Below are positions 24,115-37,300 of a DNA stretch of 64,000 nucleotides, piece after piece (positions within the stretch are counted from its first letter, which is position 1; each line of letters starts with the position of its first letter). The stretch is from Rhyzopertha dominica (Eukaryota; Arthropoda; Insecta; Coleoptera; Bostrichidae): the NCBI GenBank assembly GCA_025024175.1, contig QCXZ01000138.1, positions 47,959,092 to 48,023,091 on the forward strand, in the 5' to 3' direction. Made by a program: the position numbers and the translations under genes. The notes beneath the pieces were generated by a model. The model was given only the letters and a program-made list of their open reading frames with translations. It ran no database searches and was not told where the DNA came from.

Positions 24115-24519
24115 TCAGGAAAGTGACGTATACTCTTCTTCTGTCGGTCTTTGAATTATTTGATATATTTTAATATGGGAAGACGCTTGGGAGTGTGTAT
24201 TTTGAACACATTTTGTAAGGTTTTGTGAGATAATTAACTTTAAAGTGGCAAAAAAACTCACATTTCGGAGCTGTGGTTTGAATGGGTTTGGCATTGATCT
24301 GCAACCTTCAGTACCATCGCCATGCATATTGCAGCTTGGCAACAGTTACAAAAAGGCATCACAAGGCATTCAGAAATCAACGCCGCCCGCGTTGCTTGAA
24401 TCATTTATGGAAGCCCTGTACTTATTTACTTTGACACCCTTAAGTATGGCACGAAAGATTAGTTGAGTTAAATCGACTTATTTTTACGCAACTGATCTCC
24501 CTAGTTCACGGATTTTCCA

Positions 24520-24747
24520 CTCATTACGAATTGACCAGCATTTTACATTCTCTATGTCGCCCAATTTAGAACAAAAATCGCGATAACACTAACATCAAAA
24601 ATTAAATAAATGCCCACATCTCCAAATATCTGCAAAGCACGAACAATGAATACAGTACCCTACCTGGTTCATTTCGTCGTCTTCATCTTTCCGCCGTCGC
24701 GTTAGGCAATCAAAGAAAACGCAAGAGATCAGCAGCAAGATAGTCAT
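24520..24747 (-). CDS. Putative small membrane protein gene with RFX-type promoter
   Basis: An ATG at 24747 opens a 28-codon exon (24747-24664) reading MTILLLISCVFF, then a basic/acidic stretch (LTRRRKDEDDEMNQ), ending at donor CAG|GTAGGG. A possible 46-nt intron, of a size usual for this genome, ends at a TGCTTTGCAG acceptor at about 24617. The next frame reads IFGDVGIYLIFD, then VSVIAIFVLNWAT and a stop, giving about 53 residues with two hydrophobic segments. An alternative is that exon 2 stops at the GTTAGT after LIFD and later exons follow (a splice-bounded frame at 24322-24258 ends at GTGAGT). Two X-box motifs lie 144-209 bp upstream. I do not recognise the protein. Confidence 0.35.
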
Positions 24748-24890
24748 TCACTAAGCACAATAAAACAGACACCAAAAATACTTAACTTTAACTACTAAAT
24801 ACGCGAATTAAGGAAAACAGATCACGATCGGTAAAAATCCTAAGCACAACTAAGGTGCAAATACAGTTCATTAAACGATTCGTGCAAGTC

Positions 24891-24904
24891 GTCTCCATGA
24901 CGAC
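24891..24904. promoter_or_regulatory. X-box motif 1 (RFX-factor site)
   Basis: GTCTCCATGACGAC fits the X-box consensus RYYNYY-N2-RRNRAC used by RFX transcription factors at ciliary gene promoters. A second site lies 52 bp away inside a similar context (AAGTCGTYTCCATGACRACC), so the pair may be a short duplication. Confidence 0.55.
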
Positions 24905-24942
24905 CAGTCAATAAACGACTTATTAATAGGCTTTAGCAAGTC

Positions 24943-24956
24943 GTTTCCATGACAAC
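24943..24956. promoter_or_regulatory. X-box motif 2 (RFX-factor site)
   Basis: GTTTCCATGACAAC is a near-ideal, almost palindromic X-box. In combination with motif 1 it suggests an RFX-controlled promoter. The nearest start codon downstream on the minus strand is at 24747. Nothing convincing was found on the plus side. Confidence 0.6.
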
Positions 24957-24959
24957 CTA

Positions 24960-27060
24960 TCAATAAATCCCAGCGGACCTGTTCAGTAAGATGTAGTACA
25001 GTAGACCATATCATAAATTGTAAGATGCGATCTACAATTTGAACTGTTTTGCCGCAGTTTTTTGCCTAACTACTGAAAAATTAAACTGAATGTTCTCGAA
25101 AAGTGTTTGCTCTTTACAATAGCTATGGCTCTTGATGCTGCTTAATTTAGAATAGAGCACGATTTGAAATTACCTATGTAGCTATTACAGCTGAGATTTA
25201 TAAATGTAAGTTGTAGAAAATTTTCCTATTGAAAGTATTTTGATGCTGTCAGCATTTTTCTTCTCCTAACAGTTTAATAATTTTTGTAGTTATTACGTTT
25301 ACTCCTACAGAGACATTTGCTTTTAAAGGTTTGATTAAGCTCTTTATTTCAATCTCATCATTGACTTTAAATATGTAGAATTAATAGGCCAGTGCTTCTA
25401 TCATTTTTCGTAATTTTATTTATTTTGTAATGTCTGTCATGTTTAATTTTTGCACCGTGCATTTTACCTACATGTAATCAGCAATCTGAATTTCGTCTGT
25501 TATTTCAGAAGCATCAGCATTATAATTTTGTGTGTATTGGGCTTAGTATCAGCAGATAGAATTTTGGCTGTTTGCCAAATAACTTTGCTAAAATTATAAT
25601 TCTTACTGTTTGGCATAAATTGTGCATATTTTTTATTGTATGTCAGATCAACATATTAATTGTTGGAAATGTACATATATTTTACAAATTTATTTCTTCG
25701 ATAGATAGAACATAAATATTTCTACCTATCATAAATACACCAACTAAGTTTTTAAAGAGTTGCATTAGCATTACTATGGAATTGTTCAAATGTACAAAGG
25801 TTGTTGGACTATACGATATAATTCAAATTATACACTGTACCATAGTAAAAGGTTTTATATTTATACAAGATAACAATACCTATGTATACATCTAGGATAT
25901 ACTTACATGTTACCTGTGCAATAAATATTAACATGAATGTTTTTATCAAAGCGCTAAAAAGTAAAGATAAAAATACTAATAATTATAGTATTGCAACATT
26001 AAAATTACTGCATAACGTATTACCATTGCAAACTATTTTTTAGCTTCACAAAATATCCACATCATCTGTCAGCCACATACGACCATATACTATTATGCAG
26101 ATAATTATTTAAAAACGTAATAAAAAAAATCATTAAAATATTGTGTATCATTTGCTGGAAATCATTATCACTCAAAACAAGAGTAAGGTCAACCAAAGCA
26201 TTAATATTCATATTTGTATTTTTAAGTAATTCTTAGAAGTTTGGTCCATTCAAAAATTATACTTACCTCTCCTTTATTATTATTTTGATCTGAATATTTA
26301 AACTCCAAAAAAGGTAAAGTTAGAAGAAAAAAGAAAAGAATTCATATTTAATTTTGAGGTGGGTTTCACATGCAAACATCTGTAAATTAATTTTATTCTT
26401 TTATAAAATTTAAATTAATCTTGAAATATCATTATTTTTGATAACTGTTTATATAATCTTGGTTTTTAAAAACTCGGATGTGAGATGTAGCACTAGCACT
26501 CTGCTAGAGATAGGTACTTTCATAATTAAATTCAGTGGAAATGAAAAAGATACATTTACCAGCGTCGCTAATTTTCAAATACTTGTATAAAAATAGATTA
26601 ATGTGTGTATGCAGTTGTTTCTTGTTTTAGTTTTCATCAGACATTTGCTTCTCCTGTAACATATAGGGTCGAGAAACATTATTTTGTTGGGTAACACTCT
26701 TATAAGCAACTCAAGAGGAAATATTATAATACAAGTTGCATGTGGAAATAAACAATTAAAAATACATTGTATTTTCGTCTTAAATGTCTGTTGTATGTGC
26801 CAATTATTTTGGACAGCAACAACCATTAGAATTGCCTATTGTGGCACGTGTTTGTACATGAGACATAAGGGTTGCCTATCTGAGTATGTCCTTTTTCCCC
26901 TTAGCCCAAGATTGAGTTCATTTGTTGAGTGTTGTAAGGAAATAATAAATAAATACATTTAAAGAGTAACAGTATTTTATTGTAAATAATAGCTTGTACA
27001 TAACAGATTATCACAGAAACTAAATAAAAATTCTGCATTACAATAATTCATTGCTTATGT
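24960..27060. other. Intergenic, no gene seen
   Basis: Strongly AT-rich. The overlapping open frames at 26575-26962 have no motif and are probably chance. The AATAAA signal of the Josephin gene lies in the right part. Confidence 0.4.
26976..26981 (-). terminator. Polyadenylation signal of the Josephin-family gene
   Basis: AATAAA on the minus strand, 87 nt after the stop codon of the Josephin-family gene. Confidence 0.5.
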
Positions 27061-27067
27061 AAGTATT

Positions 27068-28341
27068 CTAAAGTTCGTTTTGTTCATTCAGTATTACCCC
27101 ATCACAGCCTATATCTCCAAGCTTGACTATTTCGGCATCTCTTTCTTGCAAAGTATTTACACTCTTGTTATAGCTCAACCTGTCCAATAACCAGCTTTGG
27201 TTTTTTTCAACTTCACTTGTTACAACCAGAAACATTTCTTTATCCTTGGAATCCAGCTCGTTTTTTATGTAGTTGACTAATTCCTCTTCCTGCAATTATA
27301 GGACAATCTAATGAACTGGCCTAACAGAACCTGTATCTTTTATATATAAACACATCACATAATCTCACATGAAGCTAATACCTACACTGGTAAAACATTT
27401 TTAGATTACAACTGTTTCAGTGTAATACAAAATTCGTGGAAATACCAATACAAATGGTAGTAACATAACATAATAAAAAGCTTGAAATCAGCAATACCAG
27501 AAAAGACCTCACAATGATGCTCAGAAAACTTTGCTTCTGGCGACATGGGTACTCCACTGGTGTTCTATATCATCGTTGCCCCCAAGTGCAATGAATAAAC
27601 AGAAAGTACCACAAATTTGCATCAAATGTGTTTCATTACATCTTAAAAAAGCATATTTTGATGTCAATGAATCACTGGACAAACACTTAATGTGTACTGG
27701 ATAAAAACTATTCTTAATGACTAAAAACTAAATATTTATGGTGTACTACCGGGCTACATATTGGGTCCCCTTTTGTTCTTAATTTATATTAATGACCTGG
27801 ACTTGACATAAATGAATAAATAATGAGTATAAACCTATATGGTCTTATACTAACTTTCCCGATGACTTGTGGCACATCCAGTTTGGAGTCCAAGTTATAA
27901 TACAGTCCATTTATCTTGCGTATGGTGTACCAATGTCTTCGTCTCAAAGGCAGTGTTACGAAGCTAATCTTATAATCGCTAGGTATATTAAAAATTAAAC
28001 CTGTTACGTTATCAAGATTCAAACAAGAGGGATCCCTACAAATGACAGTTTTACAATCAATTACTCATCTGCCAACATTCTTACTTTCTCTTATCAAACC
28101 AGATCGCCTCGTGTCCTCTACTTTGGAGAGCCTTCATGATCACATTAATATCATAGTTGCCTAGGCCTAATACTGATTTATGGGGGTTGATCCAGTTATC
28201 AGGTGACAAAGAATGACAGATGGAATCCAATTCTATCTTGATGAAACAGTTCTTTTGCTGGAATAAGTTGTTGAGGGCGTGTAAAGCACATAGTTCTCTC
28301 ACTTGTTTTTCGTGGTAAATGCTTGAATCGGGGGAACTCAT
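27068..28341 (-). CDS. JOSD: Josephin domain-containing deubiquitinase (JOSD1/2-like)
   Basis: Three exons, 28341-28085, 28035-27855 and 27289-27068, join in frame to 219 aa. The protein is nearly all Josephin domain, a cysteine protease that removes ubiquitin. Catalytic Cys18 lies in [12 protein letters not shown], the catalytic histidine is H120 in RRRHWYTIR, and the supporting N133/D135 lie in [22 protein letters not shown] is the usual helix before the second strand. There is no ataxin-3-type ubiquitin-interacting C-terminus, and the length is close to vertebrate JOSD1/JOSD2 (about 190-200 aa), with JOSD2 the better match at the start. Intron 1 is 49 nt. Intron 2 (565 nt) carries a LINE fragment. 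The family acts on cytosolic or membrane ubiquitin conjugates. The gene lies head-to-tail behind the SWEET gene, 400 bp away. Confidence 0.92.
27741..27812 (+). pseudogene. LINE RT fragment in Josephin-gene intron 2
   Basis: Reads [22 protein letters not shown] on the plus strand. This is RT motif B plus the following helix, opposite to the host gene. Only this short piece is recognisable. Confidence 0.65.
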
Positions 28342-28646
28342 GCCACTGTTCTGAATTGCAACAGGTAGACATACGAATGAGGTTAGGTTACATCAGTTTC
28401 ACTTGGATTTCCTACTAGAAAACTGCACTTGTAATTGCTTATTACAGAAATATTCCAGCGTATGTAAATATTTTTTAATAAATACAACCACTGTTTTTGT
28501 TTTTATTATACGCGTATTTGACAGATACACACACTTGTACAGATGTCTTAATATTGATTATTGACCTACTAGGGGTGCAACGTGCAAAAGAACTACTACA
28601 CACAGTACGTTCTGGAAGAAATTTTAAAGTCCATGTACTAAAATAA

Positions 28647-28652
28647 TTTATT
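28647..28652 (-). terminator. Polyadenylation signal of the SWEET gene
   Basis: AATAAA on the minus strand, about 90 nt downstream of the SWEET stop codon and before the start of the Josephin-family gene. Confidence 0.5.
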
Positions 28653-28741
28653 AAAATTAATATACATTAAGCTTTGGTATATCAAACATACAAAACATAA
28701 CTGGGTCAATATACTTTTTGAAGTTATCACATAAGCAGTCA

Positions 28742-29557
28742 CTAAAACTCTAAAACTGTTTCAAGGGGACTGTATTTCTTCCGGAACACATAAAATAAGC
28801 TCAGCTGAAACCCAGACAGCACACATCCAATTAAATTTGGTACCTGAAGAAGAACTTTCAACATTACGTACACACCAATATCACATTTTACCTGTATAAA
28901 TTTGTCACCCAATATAATACCGTACAAGAACCACTGGAGGCAAACGAAAAATGTTGCAAAAATAATGGGGAACGGTAAACTTTCTGCACTGCGCACTTGC
29001 AGAACATGAAATAAAGATGCCAACGGAGAGGCAAAGAAAAGAAGTGTTACACAGCAACATAAAAGTCCCAAGTGCTTGGTTACTAAGTAACGGTCTTCTT
29101 GATACTGACAGTATATTAATGCGGATCCTAGGACCATCACGCAACCAAGAAACTGCTTGATTACAACAGTCTAAAACAAAATAAATCTAACACATTTCGC
29201 ATTAATGTAACAATATTCCTACCTTCTTAATACTGTAAAGAAAGAAAATTATGATGTAAGCAAAAAAAAGGGTAGCACCAACCATATTGACAAGTATGAG
29301 AGATCTATCATTTATTTGAACACCGTAACAAAGCCATACACTGGTAGACAAGCAACCACTGACGAAAGGCAGTGGAGAAACATCTCCGGTGCTTCCTTTT
29401 CCTACGATTTTCTGACAAACCAACCTGGAAAGCACCAATGTAAGTGTGAAAAACACTCATGAAATAGATAATATACTTACGCTCCTGTTAAAAATTGTAA
29501 AATAGTAGAAATTGAAGCAGTTGTCGACAAAATATTTTTGAAATCTTCTAACAGCAT
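28742..29557 (-). CDS. slv: SWEET-family sugar transporter (SLC50A1-like)
   Basis: Four exons, 29557-29481, 29424-29223, 29170-28892 and 28843-28742, give 219 aa, the usual length of animal SWEET uniporters. The protein has seven predicted membrane helices as two MtN3 triple-helix repeats joined by a linker helix. Repeat 1 shows STGDVSPLPFVSGCLSTSVWLCYG. Repeat 2 shows ASPLASLFHVLQVRSAESLPF and QWFLYG, the paired proline-containing signatures of the family. SWEETs move glucose or other small sugars down their gradient across plasma or Golgi membranes. The 48-nt intron at 28891-28844 (GTAAAA...TTCTTCAG) is a multiple of three with no stop, so a naive ORF reads through it. The spliced form matches the family better. 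The symbol refers to the Drosophila homologue and the assignment is by motif. Confidence 0.88.
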
Positions 29558-31268
29558 ATTCGTTACTGTTCAACTCAGTCTTTAGGAAAATAGTTCTTTA
29601 AAATCAAGCTCAATAATTACATACTGATATTATGGTCTATGGTCACGTCACGTTTTATCGCGACAATAAAATGCTTAAAATAATAGAAATCAACAGTTTG
29701 AACTTGCCAACATGTAGGTTAAACAGATAGGTAATAAGTACAGTGTTGTCAGACGAATATTTTCTGCAACACTAGGGCAGTAGTTTTTCCTATGTGAACA
29801 GTAGATATAATAATTATATATTTGTAAATAAAAATAATTTATATTAATGAACAAAGCAATAAATTAAAGACTATATATGTCAAGCAACAGACGAACAAAG
29901 ATAGTTTATTATTATTTTGGGAATTATGTAGTTTTATTAGGATTTTAGAACCAAAAGAATAACGTTATTATTTTGAGTTCAAATAATTCTTGTAATTTAC
30001 CAATGTTACAGTGCTAGCAGGTATTAACTATTAAGGTACCTGCATTGTTAAGTTTTCAACAAATTTATATGCAATAATATTAAGTCAATGTTGGTAGAGG
30101 AATGCGACATACATAGATTACTTACCATATCAGATACAACTGAAAATATTAGCAGGTTGTATGTAAAGCACATATGTTTATTTAATAGTAACTCAAAAAT
30201 ATATGCTGGCTACAGAAGCAATATCAATTTTAGTGTTTCGAAGTAAGCACTGTTCATTATCTTTGAATTTTATAGTAGAAATGTTACAATGTATATTCAA
30301 AACTCATAGACAGTTAATTGGAACTGAGGATTCTAGAATGAAAACAAGAGAATAGTACATTTTAGGCGCGATAACAGTGGATTTTCTTTTAAAACAGATA
30401 ATCTAGCAATACTGACTAGCTATTACCAGACTCAGGAAGTCTGACGTGACTGCGGTGACAATTTACCAGGACCGTATTCAAATTGATATTTCAATACAGG
30501 TTCAGCACAATGCAACTTCAACTTTGATAGTATTGATTGACGTCTGGCTAGTGAAACAGCCTTTACCAAAATTTTGTAATATCAATGTGAATCCTATATC
30601 GATATTCGATACATCGTTAAGTAGTTCCTAGTACCGAAAGCTCATATAGATAGAATAGGAAAAACGAAAAGGCAACATTATGTTTGCTTATGTAAATGTA
30701 TTAAATCCTAACAATATGTTATTTCCGGTATTATAATACTAAACAAATGAGGAAAATTATGAAAAGCGATTAAAGCTTCAAGTAAAACCCTTGGCCAGAA
30801 TATAACCAACACCAAAGCAATATTAATATGAATTCACGGCCGCCATATTTGACCCATCTTCTGTTTTTATCTTTCTATAAATAAAGCGTCTTCAGACAAA
30901 TATTGCTAAAAAAGAGAGTGAAATGTTTTTTTTTGTGAACTAAAAACATTTTTTTAGCATGTAAATCAACTAGTGCCCAAAGAGAATTTTTTTGTTACAA
31001 TCCCTGCAAGGAGAGCAGCATGGATGCAAAATATGGTGTGACAAATGGAATCTGACAAGCAGATGACAATTAATTATAACAATAATGAAGATGGTAATGA
31101 TGATATCTGACAGATCTCTAATCTTTAAAGTTTGGTTTATAGTTTGGTTCCTTGCCCCTTCTTTTGTATAAACATAGTGAAGGGAACACATGGCTGCTGT
31201 AAAAACAGTCGAATATTAAGTAATTCAAGTACAGTGTATCACACTATCAATGAAAAAAAGAGAGACAC
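29558..31268. other. Intergenic between SWEET and Integrator subunit 1 genes
   Basis: Presumably holds the SWEET promoter at the left. No further coding frame, RNA gene or structured repeat is recognised. Confidence 0.4.
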
Positions 31269-31270
31269 AG

Positions 31271-31276
31271 TTTATT
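31271..31276 (-). terminator. Polyadenylation signal of Integrator subunit 1
   Basis: AATAAA on the minus strand, about 50 nt downstream of the stop codon. Confidence 0.5.
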
Positions 31277-31324
31277 GATACTTAATCTAAACAATACAAA
31301 CTCAGTTAATCTTACATAATAAGT

Positions 31325-34300
31325 CTAACAACCCGACTGTAAATTCAATAAACTTATGGTCTTCGAAATTGAAGTGGCAATGACACTAGAGTTGCTGTCC
31401 AAATGGAAAACTCGCGTCAAAATAATCTCCGCATGCTCCTGCATACTGGCGACAATTTCCGGCAATCTATCTAAAATACTCGAGATAACGTCGGGATTTC
31501 TGCTGTTCAGGCATGACAGAACGGCGGGCAGGGCCTCGTTCGAAATGTTCGGGTTGTACCTCAACAGTCTCACTATCAGGAGCGACGCCAGTGATCTGAC
31601 CGCCTGGCTGGGCGAAGCCAGCGAGTTGAACAGTGTCTGCGATATTTTTTCGAGGAGCTGGGGCTTCTTGCTGGTCAAATGATCGACGTCTTGCAAGGCT
31701 GTGAGGTTATCGGACGACTGCAGCGCCTGGACGAGCTGGGGCCATTGCTGGGGCAACGGATCGGGCGCGGGGGGCGTTGCCGTACCAACCAGCAGCTCGC
31801 TGGGTGCCACTTGATCGGCGGTGGGCAGAGATACGCTTGAGAGTAGGGGACGCACGCCTGGTTGGGCTATTTGGATTTCACTGGAAAAAGAAAGGATATT
31901 TTGACATATAAAAATTACTGAAATGAATTAATTTTAAAAAATTAAATTTTTTAGACATTTTGGAAATATACAGGGTGGCCAATTAGTGCGATAAAGTAAA
32001 ATAACTTGTTTATTGTTAAAGTTAAAGAAAAAAGGTATTACACAAATGTTACTGGTAAAAAGCTACATAACCTAAAATTATCCAGACATATACCGGGTGT
32101 CCCATTTACTTGGTACAGCACTTTACTCTATTTTTTTTAATGGAATACCCTATATATTATTGCATTTTTGGTTTCTACATCAAATTCTAAGGTGACTTTA
32201 TTCATATGGTCTAGGATAATCCATTTTGGTATTATTCGGCATTTTGTGAAAAAAATGACATTTGCAAGGCTCTCGAAAATAAATAATATTTCTAAAACTA
32301 AAAAGATGGGGAGATGGGGTTTTCACAGTTTTATAGGGCAGATCTAATACTATATATAGTGCCTTCAATTTAGATAAATTCGAACATGGCTAACTGGTTT
32401 TTTTTAAATAGAGTGGTATATTTATTCCTACGTCAGTAAATGCATCTTCTAATTTCATTTCAGTTGATATAAGGGTGCCTCTAGGTGTTATTAATACTTT
32501 TTGAGAAAATTGGAAAAACCTGTTTTTTTAATAATAATGAAATGATGAATTAATGTGAAAATAAAAACAACAAACAACAATCGATAATTAAAGAAAATGC
32601 AACAAATTCTAAAATAATGAATTTAAGAAGAAAATAATATAATTTTATAGGTATTGTTAAAAACGAAAAAGTAGTGTGGCACAGCGTGATATGTTTTACT
32701 AAAACCGGTAGCTACCCTTTATTGTCTGATAAAATAGTTGAAGATGAATAAGCAAGGCTAACTTGATATTAGCAGAAACAGTAAAAAGCCAGTTTTTTCC
32801 AAATTTTTCAAAAAGTATTAGTAACACCTAGAGGCACCCTTATATCAAGTGAAAGGAAATTAGAAGATGCATTTGATGACACAGAAATAAACATATCTTT
32901 CTATTAAAAAAAAATGAAGTTAGCCATGTTCGAATTTATCTAAATTAAAGACACTATTCACAAATGTGAAATGTGAAAATAAACAATCTTTACCTTGTGA
33001 GATAGTATTAGGTCTGCCCTATAAAACTGTGAAAACTCCATCTCTCCATCTTTTTTAATTTTAGAAATATTATTTATCTCCAAGAGCCCTGCAAACATAT
33101 TTTTTTCACAAAATGCCTTATAACGCCAAAATGGCGTATCCTAGACCACATGTATACTTAATAAAGTCGCCTTAGAATTTGATGTAGAAACCAAAAATGC
33201 AATAATATATAGGGTGTTCCATTTAAAAAATTCAGAGTAAAGTGCTGTACCAAGTAAATGGGCCATATGCCTGTATAATTTTAGGTTATGAACCTTTTTA
33301 TCAGGAACGTTTTATGTCTCAACTTTTTTTCTCTAACTTTAACAATAAACAAGTTATTTTACTTTATCGCACTAATTGGCCACCCTGTGTAACATAATAC
33401 ATAGATAACAGTAATTTTACAATTTTGAATGATTTTTGTAATTTTAGTAGTCCTGTTCTAAAGTCTTTATTTGACCACTGAATTCATATTTGTGTTTTTG
33501 GCATGCAGGCTACTTTTTGTTTGAAGTCAAGATTGCATATTTCTAATTTGTAATACTCATTTCATAAGGCACTGACGATGGCTCGCCAATTTTTGATAAA
33601 TAAAATGGATAAAATTAGACTTGGTAAAGATTAATCTTTAAAAATTAAAATTATAAAATTTCGTCTATACTCACTTTAAAATATTCCCGTACTGATGCAA
33701 GTACTTCAAAGCATTCTCGATGTCCTTGGTCATCCAGTTCTGCAGGAAAATCACGATCCTATTGACAATAACCGTCAGCTCCTTCATGCTCTTTCCGTGC
33801 GCCTGCAGCAGCTTGAAGTATGAATCCAATGTGTTACACAATGCCTCGGTGTGCAGGAAGACCTTCGGCTGCAGCACCTCCAAGAGGCCGAGGACCTGTC
33901 CGAACAGCATCAGGTGCCCCCTGCTCTTCAAAATGGACGGCTCGTACTGGAACCGTCCCCTCAGGCTGCCGGCGAGCATCGGCAACTGTCTCAGGACCAG
34001 ATCGGGATGCGTTGCCGCCAGTTTCCTGGCGCAGATGTCCAAATCCTGGCTCTTCTTCGTCCAGTCCTTGCTACGGGGGGTCGCAGTCAAGGCGCTGAGC
34101 AGAGTGTGGGAAATTTTGTCGATGGAACCGGTCGAAGTGAAATTCGTGATTTTATCGGTGTAGTGTTCGGTTTTCATGTTGTTCAGGTGTTTTCCTGTCG
34201 CCGGGATGGACATGTAGATCATTAGCAGCAGGAGGAAGGCTTTTGGCTCGCCAGTAGCTTGAGATAATAAAAAGTTTACAGAAGGTTCCGAGAAATTACG

Positions 34301-37300
34301 GATGCTGTTCAGAAGCAATGGGAGTCGGGACTCCATTGTTTTCTCCCAGTCCTCGTCTTTTAGAGTGGCTTCTTCTAGGACGTACTGTACTAAAACGGTC
34401 GCCTAAAAAGATTTTGAATGTTGTTTTCAATTTAAAATATAGTAGTATCTTAAAAATAAGAGTGTAAATATCACAGTAACTTTTATACCCACTTTTACAG
34501 AATGTGACAGTTGACCATCTAAAGCTTATGCGTATAAAAATGTAGTATTATGCAAAATATTAAGGAAAGGAAAACAGCAATCAAAGATAATTCTGCAACA
34601 TTAAAAAAACATTCCACAAAAAAAAGTGCTATTGTCATGTCACTGAACGAGGAGGGGGGGTATATACATAACTAAACAGTTCATTTTGTCCTATCACTTT
34701 AGTTCTAATTACAAAATAACTATTTTTCGTAATACTGCCAACAATGAGCCACCAAAAAATGTTATAGCTCTAGATTCAGCTGGACCTAAGTGAAGAGTAG
34801 GTGTCCCTGCCTGCTACCCTAACAAAATGCCTTAAGTCTTTGTTTTTTTGGAAGAAGCAGTTGTTCGACATTGAAATAATAATAGATATGTGTATAGTCA
34901 GCGCAAATCGATATTTACAATGTCTAATATAAATCACAAACAACAGAGGTCCAAGAACTGACATATGAGGCACTCAACACATCCTTCACTCCAGGCAATA
35001 GTTATTGATAATTATTGGTTACTTTTGAAAATTAATTTAAATAAAACCATTTGCACTGTTATTTTCAAGGTGGCATCTATATGGTGTGTTGCAATTTCAG
35101 AAACTGAATTTTATACCCATCTGTGAACATCGCACCACCATTTGTAAAGAAAATTATTAAAATCTCCGCATACTCAAACTATTATTGCTTTCCCAATTTC
35201 AGCTAACACCTCATAACACATTTACTTGTAATTGATACCAATAAAGTTTAAAACATATTTTGAAATTCATGCTACACTATTAATGTTTATAAACTTAAAC
35301 CTTAAAATTACAAAGGAATTTCAATTTCAATAAACTAAATGAAAGATATTTACCTGTTTCTCAGCCAGCTGTAATATATCCTCAGAGTGGTAATGCTTTG
35401 GAGTCCCTTTGTCCCTTCCTTGCCAAAGCCTAGGGCTTTTTGTCAAAGCAGTGAGGAAATCAAGTACAGATGTTGGACAACGATCTTTAATATTTCCGTC
35501 AAGCAAAAATTCCACAATTCCGTGCAAAGTCGACCAATTAGCCTTCTGAAGAACTAATGACATTAGTAACGGACAGAAGGGCAATCTTTTCCTCGAAAAC
35601 AATAAATCCATCTAGAAAAAGTCATGACGTCTCCAAGTTCACTGATATGCACCGTGAACACTTACCTGCAGTTTTTCATGTTTCAAATTAACAATTTCCA
35701 GTTCGACAGCAGACAACCAATCGACAAACATGCCTGTCTTTTCCACTTCTGAATCGTGCTCTAGCAGCTTCCTCCCCAGCGAGATACCAAGATGTACTGT
35801 ATCATCCATCTTTTCACATTCGAGTTTGACAGGTAATTTCCTATCAATATCCTCCATTTCCATTTTGACGGGATTCGTTTTATGGACAAAATCATTTAGA
35901 ATAGACTTTATAAGACTGTTCTCCATGTGTGGGAGAAGACTTTCTGCCAAAAGCAAACCGTTGTTATTAATGGTAGGCTTTGCAAAGAGCAGGCGAAATA
36001 AGGATGTAAAGATGACGTTACTCTTTACTACTGCAGCCAAATGCAAAACAGGAAGTGACAACAAATATTTCACAAGTACATCAGCTGCTTGGGCATCCAA
36101 AGAAATTATCTGAAATCGAACTATCAGTAGTCGAATTCCTTATTTTGCAAAATCTTGTCCTACCTTGCAAATCTCCCTAATGCTTTTAGCCACATCCACA
36201 CCCGGAGTTCCTTGGAATACAGCACTATTCTGTGACAGCACAGCATACTTGTCCACTGCTGGCTTTCTGACTGGGACTGGTATTTCCTTTTTTATTTCCA
36301 ATGGTACCTTGATTTCGTCATCTTCTATTACTGGGTTTGCCATCTCCAGAGCCTTTACAAAAATCTCCCCTCCTATAGCACCTCTTCTATTTTGGACTTC
36401 CACCAGTTGAATCATGTAGTTCTTGTCTAGGACTGAGTCCACCACTAGCCTTGGATCCACAACACTTACCTTGAAAGCAAATGTAAGATGAACTCTGTCA
36501 ATAATCGTTTGTGTTAATATATTTTAGTTTAGTGGTTTGGAATATACTTTTGAATGCCTCAGACTTTCTAGGAATTTATAAGTTTCTAATAGTTCATACG
36601 GATTCCCTTTATTTTTGTAATTCTCTCAAAAATAGTAAATTTTTTGCTGTTATATAGAATTCCTAGATTTAGGGAAATTTAGCTGAAGTTGGCAACTTTG
36701 ATTTAATTAAAAACAATAAAACAGAAAATATAACAAGTGTAGTTTCTTTATGTCATAGAAAATTCCTAAATCTAGTTTTTATTTGAATCATCTAGCAACC
36801 CTGCATTAGTTACAAGTACATAATAATTCAGAAAAATATAGTAAGTTTCCCATAATTCGGGAAAAGTGAATAGTATATAATATTACCTTGAATTTTATAG
36901 CCATCTCGAAAATGTTTCGAATGTTTAAACACAATCTGTAAAAACGTGTTTTTCTTACGTCAAACCAAATTCTCTAAATCTATAGAAATTCATCTAAAGC
37001 TGGTAACCCTGCCCCAGCTACAAGTAATAGCAACTTAAGAACAAAAATACAATTAGCTCTCTTCTGTATTTTGCCTAAAATTTTAAATTAATAAAAACTC
37101 TAGCTACAAGTAATAACAACAAAATAGCAAAATGTTTTTTTCTGTATTTCACCTAAAATTGAGATAAAATTAATAAAAAAACCCCTTAGTTTTCGTAAAT
37201 ATGTGGAGATAGTCACCAAATTTTTGTAAAAATAATTTTTCCTCGTGTCATACCACTTTCCCAAATCCAGAAAAATTTACCTGAATATGGCAACCTACAA

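Noticed and set aside
26575..26962. Overlapping 83- and 92-codon frames on opposite strands
   Set aside because: No start context, motif or splice support. Overlap on both strands and AT-rich composition suggest chance openness.
33720..34225. Long plus-strand frames over IntS1 exon 10
   Set aside because: Antisense shadows created by the GC-rich codon usage of the real minus-strand exon. They end at its boundaries.
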